64,000 nucleotides of DNA. It comes from Datisca glomerata (taxonomy: Eukaryota > Streptophyta > Magnoliopsida > Cucurbitales > Datiscaceae). The DNA lies in NCBI GenBank assembly GCA_003255025.1, contig QANY01004819.1, positions 1,054,001 to 1,118,000 of the forward strand, read 5' to 3'. The position numbers and the translations under genes were made by a program. The notes beneath the pieces were generated by a model, which was not told the origin of the DNA, did no database searches, and saw nothing but the letters and a program-made list of their open reading frames with translations. The stretch's first letter is position 1. Every line of letters begins with the position of its first letter. Below are positions 55,378 to 64,000 of the stretch, one piece after another.

Positions 55378-55947
55378 AGAGAAAATTTCTGGTGCACCAC
55401 TCTCTCGGTACCCATTCACACCGATTTTTGACACATGAATAATTACTCCATGTAATTTTCTAACTCATAAATAACCAACCTCCGTTAATGTTTATATTTA
55501 TCCACAGTCAACTTTCACAATTCTCTCTCCAATTTTATGACACTCAATCTAGACTCCACTATATTATGTAATTTTATATTTACTTATGAAAATTTTGATT
55601 ATGATACTATTCATTTAGTCTTACAGTACTGTCGTGCCTTTATTTTTCTTAAAAGAATTCATGAACTAAATGACCCAAGTAATTCCACGTAAGAAAATTG
55701 GTTGGTAGATAAAAGAAAAAGAACGATTTTTGTGTTTGGCGGGCAAAAAACTATGAAGGTTATGTTGAAGCAAGAGAAAATGAAGTAATGGAGAGAGAGC
55801 CTATGAAAATTAACAAAAGATAAACAAAAGCTAGTTATGTATGAGTTAAAAAATGACATGCAATAATTATCTGTGTCAAAAATTTGTATGAAGGAGTATC
55901 GATAAATTCGGTAATCCTGGTGCATGTACGGGTGAAATTCACCTTTG
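55378..55947. mobile_element. MITE-like inverted-repeat element
   Basis: Left ATTTCTGGTGCACCACTCTC, TTTTTGACACATGAATAATT, CATGTAATTTTCTAACTCAT; the right end gives the reverse complement of close variants (CATGCACCAGGATTACCGAA, TTTTTGACACAGATAATTAT, CATGTCATTTTTTAACTCAT). Length ~570 bp, no coding capacity. Target duplication not resolved. Confidence 0.6.
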
Positions 55948-57866
55948 ATGCTTTTTTGGACTATTTCCCAGCCAAAGCTAGCACAGCAATGGGGATGCTA
56001 CGCAACCCCTATTTTTTTTAATTGCGCCAGCACTACTGGCGTCAATCCTAGAAAATATTAAAATATAAATAACTTACGCCAATCAGTTAGTTACATTCAT
56101 TTTGTGTCAATAAATAAATTAGTTATGTCAATAAATTAGATAAATTAATAAATTATTTAGAAGTTATAAATAAATCATTTAGTAGGAGAGTCAATAAATT
56201 ATTTATTTGTATTGTATTACAAATAAAATTTAGTCTATATATTTTTTACGATATGTCAATAAAATATTACGGGTTGTAACTAAGTAGTTTTTATTGAGTG
56301 TTTAAAAAAATTATACTATATGCCAAAAAAAAAAAAGAATCCCCGCTATTGATGTGGGGGCCAATGGCCATATTTGTTAAAAGAAATATAGTCGTCCATG
56401 TATTTAGTTCTCCCAAATTAAAATAATATCAATCATATCTATTATTCTAAAATAAATATAATTTGCTGAATTTGAAGAGATGGTTAATTGACATAGATAT
56501 TTATTTATTTTAATAAATTTTGGCTCCACAAAAGATGACGTTGATTCAACAATTTTTAGGTAATCAAAATTATCTTAGTATTTTCTGAAGTTTATAGTTG
56601 AATTCATGTCAAGCAAATGCAAATCTATGTTTAATAAGTTTTGAAGGAGTAAATGAAGAACCGTGTTAATGTACAATATATAGCTTTGCAAAATATAAAA
56701 TTATAAGTAATAGAAGGTATTTGGATAGAGTAAACTACTACAAAACCAAAGACGTGCTCTTAGGTTTATTCATTTTTCATATTTTCTCTTTATATATCAT
56801 ATGTTATTAATGATATACGATTCTTTTGTTAATCTGTTTATTTTTTAATGTAATTAAAAAATAAATTTGTATTTAATTGTTTGCCCTTTAGTCTTACATA
56901 GGCGTCTACTTATAGGTTTTACTTGGCTACTAACCGTTTACATCAAAAGGCTTTACTTGGCTATACTAACGGTTTATATCAAAATTAGAGGTAAAAGTTT
57001 TTGTACCGATCCGAATTGAAACCAAATAAAAAATGGTCAGTTAAGTCGATTCTTTATATACCTTGGGTTTGGTTTGATTCAGAACAAAATTAGATAAGCG
57101 AAATTTTGGTTCGGTTCAAAATTTTGATAGTTTTCAAACCAAACTGATAAATTTTTATATACAATTTCATACCGAACTGAACTGAACCATAACAAAACTT
57201 TGATTCTAATATTAATTTTTTCATTAATATAATTTAAAAATAATTTAAATATTTTTTAATTAATAATGTCCGTTCTTTTCTCATAAATGAGTCGGTCCCG
57301 TTCGACCTTGGCAGTTATTCATGATCTCGTGGTAACGTACTTTGACTTCGTCCTTGACAGTTATTCATGATCTCGGTCGTCTATTTTATCGCGCGGTTCT
57401 GACGATGCTTGATAGTTGTTTTAATCCATGTAAGCTGCCACATGCCCCCTTAACGATCCCTATACAAATCTCCCTGTTGCACTCAGCATGCCTTATGGCT
57501 GTTGATGTGAAACATGAACCTTTCAGATCAAATGCTTGTTTTCTCAATTTTGAGCCGCTTCTGTGAGGATGAGACCTTTTCAGGAATCCGGCTTTTGTGC
57601 AACATATTTCATCATTATACCTATCATATACTTAACTGTCTCATCCGCTGACGTTTGCGAGTGACAATCCTCCATCTGGCTGGTTTTAACGTCTCTTTTC
57701 AGTGTAATTTTCAAGACTATTTTCCTTCTTCTCTGAAGTCCTTTTTTGACGTCCATGGCATATTTAAGACATTATTTTGTAACTTCTTCTTCTTTACTTC
57801 GCTGTGTCATTTTTGCTTTCCTTTTGCGTCGTAAGTTATTAGCTCATGTTTCTGTTTATTCTTGTT
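55948..57866. other. Unassigned DNA with fragments shared with 34.0 and 40.5 kb
   Basis: 55947-56010 (TTTGATGCTTTTTTGGACTA, CCCAGC(C/T)AAAG) matches 34072-34130 and 56735-56870 matches 40516-40645, the two flanks of the tandem LTR element. 56980-57200 is AACCGAAC/GAACTGAAC-type low complexity. 57300-57380 repeats CTTGRCAGTTATTCATGATC twice. No gene found. Confidence 0.45.
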
Positions 57867-58027
57867 ATGAGTTCTGATTCCCCCACCTTTCCTAGAATTA
57901 GTAACCTGGTGGAATTCGAAAGATTTATCATTTGTTTTCGTCCAGCGTTTCCTCCTAATAGTTCATACTTCTCTTTCTCAAGAAGAACTTGATAATCCAC
58001 TGATGCAGATAATTACAGTGTACAATA
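57867..58027 (+). pseudogene. 5' end of a transposon-type ORF, cut by the copia LTR
   Basis: ATG at 57867 opens MSSDSPTFPRISNLVEFERF and ..PAFPPNSSYFSFSRRT, stopping at 57990; a neighbouring frame continues LDNPLMQIITVYN up to the LTR at 58028. The preceding CT-rich leader with TTAAGAC..TTCTTCTTCTTTACTTCGC looks like a transcript start region. It resembles Gag-like starts of plant retroelements by recall; not firmly assigned. Confidence 0.3.
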
Positions 58028-58530
58028 TGTTAGATTCAAATTTTTTTTAGTATAAATCGTATCTCAATAAAATTCAAGATCACACATTGAACACAAAAAG
58101 AATTAAAACAATTATAGAGCGGAAGCGTACCTGAATCCATGACGATATATTGTTGTTTAAAGCCGAGCGGTTAGCTTTCCAGATCTATACGATTCTCTAT
58201 TTGAGAGTCTCATTTGATAAAAACTCTCAGTTTTCTATCTAATGATGGGATATTAGAGAGAATATAATGATTTTTCGTTATCATGTGACCTGAGAACCAT
58301 AACCACTTATAGATAATTTATTTTTTAGTATTTCTATTTTAACACATCATAAAAATAGAAATTATCCTAAAATCTCTACATATTAAAGGATCCACAACCT
58401 ATCAAATACATTAAAACCTCAATTATCCAAACCTTAGTAGATCACTTTTATTTGGGTTTAACTTTATTTGACAGTCTGCAACACATAATTATTTTACACA
58501 TAAATCTAATGTTGGATTATGGATCCAACA
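58028..58530 (-). repeat. 3' LTR of copia element B, 503 bp
   Basis: On the minus strand TGTTGGATCCATAATCC .. AATCTAACA, preceded by the polypurine tract AAGTGGGAGAT. Left flank CAATA would be the 3' target duplication. Homologous to 50942-51424. Confidence 0.9.
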
Positions 58531-58979
58531 ATCTCCCACTTGGACTATGTGTTAAACCGTATAATTATGTTTTACCAAAATAACTGAACGCGTTCAACTT
58601 TGTTATCATTACCAAAATATATCCATAACCAATACGGTCCATCAATCATACCGACATAGGATTAAAGCGGCCTCTGTTACATCAATCGTAACTCAACCCA
58701 TCAATGGCCACGTATATCAACTGAATGACATGGATTATGATGTGGATGTGTAGCATAAAAATTTCATGTAATGTGATCTTAACATGCATATTTCCAACTG
58801 ATCCTCCATAAACCTTAGTGAAATCAAACCATACATAAATCAGAGTGTGAATATAAAAAACTTTATTTCTGCATAAAATAACCTTAAAATATCCATAAAC
58901 TAAAATGACTGAAAAATATGTCTATATGAAAAAGAGCATCTAAAAATAAAATAAAAACTCCCACTAGAACTGAATATCC

Positions 58980-60670
58980 TCAACTGATATGACATCCATG
59001 TGAGTAGTGTACTAATGAAACATCTTGGGTGGCAATCCCTTAGTAAGGGGATCTGCAATCATGGAGTTTGTTCCGACGTGTTCTATAGAAAACTATCCAC
59101 TTTGAACTTTTTCTTTAACAACCAGGATCTTGATGTCTATGAACTTTGACTTTGTCGAGCTCTTGTGTTATTAGAATAAAGAATTGCTGATTTATTATCA
59201 CAAATTTCTTTAGTGGTCTCTGAATACTGTCCACCATACGCAGCCCCGTGACAAAATTTCGCAACCATATTTAGTGATTAGATGCCTCATAACATGCTAT
59301 GAACTCTACTGCCATGGTAGAAGAGGCTATAAGAGACTGTTTAGCACTCTTCCTAGAGACAGCACCTCCAGTAAGCAGAAAAATATAGCTTGACGTAGAT
59401 TTCATACTATTTTGTCATCCAGCAAAATCGGACTCAGTATATCCAACAATCTCAATCTGATCCAAGCTCCGAAACGTGAGCATGTAATCTTTTATTCTCT
59501 GTAAGTACAGCAAGACCCATTTAGCTGATTTCCAATGGTCTATGCTTGGATTGCTTAAGTATCTTCCCAACATCCCCGTCACATACGTAATATCAGGACG
59601 CGTACAAACTTAAGCATACATTAGACTTCCCACTACCGGGAGGCACATAGAATCTTCTTCATTTCCTTTTGCTCAAAATCATTTTAGGGCACTGATTGAG
59701 ACCAAACTTGTCTCCCTTAGCTACAAGGGTATCACCTGGTTTACAATCTTGTATGTCATATCTTTTAAGGACCTTTTCAATATAACTCTTTTGTGATAAT
59801 CCTAGAATACCCTAAGATCGATCTTAGTGTAATTGGATTCCTAATACAAAAGAGGCTTCACCAAGATCTTTCATCTCAAAATTCTTAGCTAGAAATCTCT
59901 TGGTGTCGTGCAATAAGCCTATATCGTTGGTGTCGTGCAATAAGCCTATATCGTTGCTGACAATCAAAATGTCATCCACATATAAAATCAGAAAAATATG
60001 CTTGCTCCCACAAAATTTATGGTATATACAATCATCGACTAAATTCATCTCAAAATCGAACGAGATGATCACTTGATGAAATTTGAAATATCATTGTCGA
60101 GATGCCTGGTTGAGTCCATATATGGATTTCTAAAGTTTACAAACCATATTTTTTGAGTCTCCCGACACAAAGTTTTCTGGTTGCACCATATATATCGTCT
60201 TTTCCATGTCACCAATGAGAAATTATGTCTTTACATCCATCTGATGCAGCTCAAGATTGAAATGCACCGTTAATGACATTATAATCCTGAAAGAGACTTT
60301 CATGGAAACCGAAGAGAAAGTCTTTTTATAGTCAATGCCTTCTTTCTGTATAAAGCCATTTGCCACAAGACGAGCCTTGTATCTTTCCACATTCCATTTT
60401 GAGTCCCCATTGGTCTTAAAAATCCATCTGCAACCAATAGGTTTCGCACCTTCTGGTAATCAAACAAGATCCGACACGTCATCGTCCTTCATGGACTTAA
60501 TTTTCTCATTCATGACATCGATCCACATTCGAGAGTTAGAGCTTTCCATGACTTGACGGAAGTTGATCGGATCATCTTCCATCACGCCAATGTCAACCTC
60601 ATGCTCTTGGAGAAATACAATGTAATCATCTGGCACTGCACTTCTTCTCTCTCTAGTGGATCTTCTTAAT
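58980..60670 (-). pseudogene. Copia element B: reverse transcriptase and RNase H
   Basis: Minus strand. 60670-60460 is the linker before RT (PLRRSTRERRSAVPDDYIVF, DPINFRQVMESSNSRMWIDV). Then the RT start (about 60480-60300, frameshifted), HLELHQMDVK-like near 60250, and 60072-59824 with FLILYVDDILIVSND (YVDD active site intact) and KRFLAKNFEMKDLGEASFVL. Downstream are TPDITYVTGMLGRYLS-like and YSIN..ARARQSQSS-like RNase H segments, ending near 58980. A 27-bp in-frame direct duplication (59902-59955) gives NDIGLLHDT twice. Multiple stops elsewhere. Confidence 0.85.
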
Positions 60671-60744
60671 GGCATAGGTTCTTGAGGTGCTAGAGTTTAT
60701 CCTTCCGGAACAATCTCTTGAATGGGAGGTTCTCCGATATTATC

Positions 60745-61760
60745 TTAATGTGTTGTGTCATGAGCAGTGTCAGGGACACAGTCCTGATCAATGTTAATAA
60801 CACATGTGGGAATATCAACATATTCCTCTTGAAGGACAAAATCCCGAACCGAATCTCCCCTTGTAAACTTGGCATTCTCAAAGAACCAGGCATTTCCCGT
60901 CTCAAAAATTGACGTGGTTGTGGGATCATAAAACTTGTACCCCCCAGATCTTTCATAGTATCCAACAAAATAATAACTCACCGTCCATAAGTCCAAGTTC
61001 TTTTCATTAGGCTTATATGGCCTTGGCTCAGCTGGATATCCCCAAACGCGCAAATGCCTTAGACTAGGTTTCTTGCCGGTTCAAAGCTCATATGGGGTTT
61101 TGGCAGTCGCTTTAGTTTAAACTCTGTTCAGGATATATGTCGTTTCCTTAAGCGCTTCACCCCAGAGTGATTTTGGTAAGGTCGAATGACCAATCAGACT
61201 CCTGACCATGTCTTTAAGCGTTCTGTTTCGTCTTTCAATAACACCATTCATAGTGGGTGAACCCGACATACTGTACTGTGGGATGATACTGCATTCCTCT
61301 AAGAATTTAGCAAACGGTCCTGGACGTTATTCACCTGAACCATCATATCTGCCATAGTACTCACCATCACGGTCAGATATGACACTCTTAATCCTTTTGT
61401 TGAGTTGATTCTCAACTTCAGCCTTAAAATTTTTGAACACGTCCAACGACTGTGGACTTTTCATAAATGAGATACATGTAGCCATATCTAGAATAATCGT
61501 CTAAGAACGTTATAAAATACTGTTGATCATTCCAAGCCATCGAATAGAATGGCCCACAAATATCCGTATGAAGAAGTTCGAAGACGTTCTGAATCCTATT
61601 GGCTTCAAATCTCCTTTTATTGGTTTGTCTTCCCTTTATGCAATTAACACAAATGTCAAAATCTGTGAAATCTAAGGGACTGAGAATTTCTTCTGACACA
61701 AGTCTCTCTATTCTCCGGCTAGAGATGTGACCTAATCTCTTGTGCCATAACGTAGCTGAA
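60745..61760 (-). pseudogene. Copia element B: GAG-pre-integrase and integrase
   Basis: 61699-61424: FDICVNCIKGRQTNKRRFEA, FELLHTDICGPF (first integrase Asp), FITFLDDYSRYGYMYLIYEK. 61400-61060 has the second Asp region and PYELWTG-like words, frameshifted. 61053-60745: MRVWGYPAEPRPYKPNEKNL, YYFVGYYERSGGYKFYDPTT, the integrase C-terminal/GKGYE-type region. Upstream (about 61760-61700) the His-box RRLERLVSEEI-like remnant. Copia order (integrase before RT) confirmed. Confidence 0.85.
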
Positions 61761-62199
61761 TTCTCACTGTTTAATTTTCTTTTAGTACCTCATATACTTA
61801 ATTGCAGAGATTCTTTAAATGAAGCAATTGTTTCAAGAAAATAAAGATTATCATATCCTCAGAACCAACTGAAATTGAATCAAGAATAAACCAAATTTTT
61901 CATTTCCAAAAGAAGAAACATAACCAGCTTTGTCTAAAACAGAATAGAAATCAAATTCTGTATAAAGGATGGTACAATAAAAGTTTTATCAAGATCCAAA
62001 TAATGTCCAGTTTTTAATAATAATCTAAATTTTCCTATTGCTTCAACCTATGTCGTCTTTCCATCGCCCACGTAGATGAATCTTTCAGCATCATTTGGCT
62101 TTCAAAAATTCAGGCAACCCTGCATAGACACACTGATGTGAGTTGTTACATCAGAATCTATTCACCATGTGTGTCAAGAAACCGAACTTAAATTAACCT

Positions 62200-63070
62200 C
62201 AAAACAAATAAAATTAAGAAGAATACCTTTCTTAGCACGCCGAGCGTGATAGTTGGTGCATTGCTTCTTCCTATGCCCTTCAGCTCCACAGAAAAATAAC
62301 CATTACCTTCCGAGTTTCCTGATTTCTTTTGTTGTTTCTTATGCGGTGTTGTATCCGCAACTTCCTTATCATTTATCCTTTCTTTCCCTTGCCCTTATCC
62401 TTAGAGGTAGAGGCCAGGTAAGCACTTTCCGTCTTACTATGTTTCACTATTTCTGTCTTATCATGCTTCACTCTTTCCTCTTCCTGAAAGAGTGAGCTCA
62501 TTCAAAGACCAAGTCTCTTTCTGACAATTATAGCTCACCTAAAACTGGCTAAACTGTACCGGAAGGGATATTAAAACTAGATACATAAGCAAGTCCTCAG
62601 AGAGTTCAAGTTTCAGTGCTTTTAACCTAAAAAATGTGAGACATTTCCATAATGTATTCCCCGATATTACCTTTACCTTTATACCTCTTTGAAATTAAGT
62701 CTGACAAGAGCGTACCAATTTCTATCTTTTCCTTCTTGTCAAACCTCTTTTCAATGTCTGTAAGAAAATTCTTAGCTGTAGTTATCTTTTCTGATATAGT
62801 GCCCATGAATGCTTATGGAATGGTCTTCTTCATTATCAGCATGCACATGCGATTTGATCTCTCCCACCTTTCCATCTCCCTCTTATCATCAGAGGTACTC
62901 TTATCCATAAGAGGTGCACGGGAATCAATTCTAAACGTAAAATCGAGATCCATGACTCCAAGAACTATCAAGAGATTATCTTTTCAGGACTTGAAGTTCG
63001 AGCCATTTATAACTGGAATTGAATTGATGTTGGCCGTGATACTAGCAGGAGTAATAACTGAACAGAGGAG
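62200..63070 (-). pseudogene. Copia element B: gag
   Basis: Minus strand, frames joined across stops: ITPASITANINSIPVINGSN, VLGVMDLDFTFRIDSRAPLM, DKREMERWERSNRMCMLIMK, ITTAKNFLTDIEKRFDKKEK, IEIGTLLSDLISKRYKGKGN, IGEYIMEMSHIF, then a Lys-rich tail, and a degraded zinc knuckle near 62290 (HRKKQCTNYHARRAKK). Matches the plant copia Gag (UBN2) pattern. At least four stops (near 62985, 62820, 62635, 62610). Confidence 0.8.
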
Positions 63071-63100
63071 AATAAATAAATTCTAAATAACAATAATAAT

Positions 63101-64000
63101 TCAAACAATAGTAACAATTAATCCATCTCAAGACACTAGGTACTCCATTAATATTATGACTTTGGAAAAAAAATATTAACTTGTAAATGATGTCTTTGTG
63201 TAGTAATCAAACACGGATTTGTTGTTCACATGTAAAACCGAAAAATCATCACGTATTTTATAACCACATAAGCACGTGTAATTCTGTCAAATAATTATCT
63301 TCCTTTGAGACGATAAATATTCACATAAGTTACACGCACACATAACTTTTTATATTTCAAGACAAACCAATTTCCACAAGAGAGGTCACTTTGACAACAT
63401 GTTGCTTTAACTAATTCATCTTAAAATATATATAACATACTAATGTTCGAATTTAAAATTGTACCAAATTTAAACCTTAAATTAATTGATAAATAATTAA
63501 TTTTATGATCATTTGAAATTGTTTTGAAACTATTTTAACCGAAAAACTATAAACAACCAAAACAATCCATTAGATAATCCTTAAAATTGTTTTGAAATTA
63601 TTATAACCCAAAAAACTTAAAATAATAAAAAACAATCTATTTTGAAAGTTCTTAAATTAAAAAATTAATTTTACGATCCTTAAAAATTAATTTAAAATTG
63701 ATTCATAAAATTAATCATGAATTAATTTAAATAAGATAATTTAAAAAAAATAACTAGAAAAACGAATAAAAAAAGGTGTCAGGGCTGGGCCCTAGCCCTC
63801 CCAAAATTGGATGTAGGCAAAACCCATAGCCTTCCTTAATGGTTGTGGGTTTCAACCACAGCCTATGCCTGATAAATGTGGGCTAGCCCACATCTCCCTT
63901 TAATGGATGTGGGCGAAACTCACAATCATTTAGACTTTATAATTTTTTTTAAAAACACTCTTCGCGGGTCGGATCAACTCAACCCGCGAACAGTTTGTGA
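63101..64000. other. Upstream of copia gag; AT-rich then GC-rich palindromic patch
   Basis: 63420-63770 is built of TTAAAATT/AATTAATT-type low complexity. 63780-63930 is GC-richer with repeated GGATGTGGGC / GGTTGTGGGT words, an 18-bp perfect palindrome ATGTGGGCTAGCCCACAT (63876-63893) and a GGTTGTGG/CAACCACA hairpin. No LTR or PBS recognised. Confidence 0.4.

Larger units (their letters stand above)
58028..63100 (-). mobile_element. Ty1/copia element B
   Basis: Minus strand: 3' LTR 58028-58530 at the left, then RNase H, RT, integrase, GAG-pre-integrase and gag toward the right. Same family as element A at 48010-51424. The 5' LTR and PBS were not found before the window edge. All coding parts carry stops or frameshifts. 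Confidence 0.88.

Overview
The window is nuclear DNA of a eudicot plant: AT-rich, with one clear host gene and a dense layer of nested plant transposons. The evidence is plant-type Ty1/copia, Ty3/gypsy-like, LINE, SINE, CACTA, MULE, PIF/Harbinger-like and Helitron sequences, plus a plant-type C2-domain protein. The species cannot be named from this alone. All family assignments rest on motifs read by eye; no database search was run.

Layout. 1-3.5 kb: 5' half of a minus-strand Ty1/copia element (gag, protease, integrase, start of RT, primer-binding site, start of the 5' LTR). 3.5-4.3 kb: degenerate minisatellite. 5.1-7.3 kb: the host gene, single exon, 555-residue C2-domain protein with an overlapping upstream ORF. 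8.7-9.26 and 11.16-13.27 kb: two copies of a ~590 bp block, the second split by a 1,516 bp non-autonomous Helitron; a small CACTA element lies between. 16.9-19.0 kb: probable 2.1 kb solo LTR. 19.2-20.3 kb: Pack-MULE-like element carrying exon 1 of a G-protein beta subunit gene. 20.4-24.9 kb: 4.47 kb non-autonomous CACTA element with a captured exon.

25.7-31.1 kb is a mosaic (MULE, SINE, long-inverted-repeat element, foldback element) repeated in the same order at 51.4-55.4 kb. 31.9-33.9 kb is probably a gypsy LTR. 34.1-40.5 kb is an LTR element without pol, in partly tandem arrangement, whose LTRs and interior are both built of minisatellites sharing a C-C-C-G-Y-T-C-T-C core. 41.9-51.4 kb is a nested pile: a minus-strand LINE split by a 4.8 kb CACTA with recognisable TNP2-type and Transposase_24-type genes, abutting a plus-strand copia element that is itself split by a 1.34 kb PIF/Harbinger-like element and ends in a 483 bp LTR. 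54.1-58.0 kb holds fragments and MITE-like elements. 58.0-63.1 kb is a minus-strand copia element of the same family as the one at 48-51 kb.

Apart from the C2 gene the coding regions belong to transposons and almost all are broken by stops or frameshifts. Several insertions can be read precisely because a second, unfilled copy of the target lies in the same window: the Helitron at 11.5 kb against 9.05 kb, and the PIF-like insertion at 48.4 kb against 59.9 kb.
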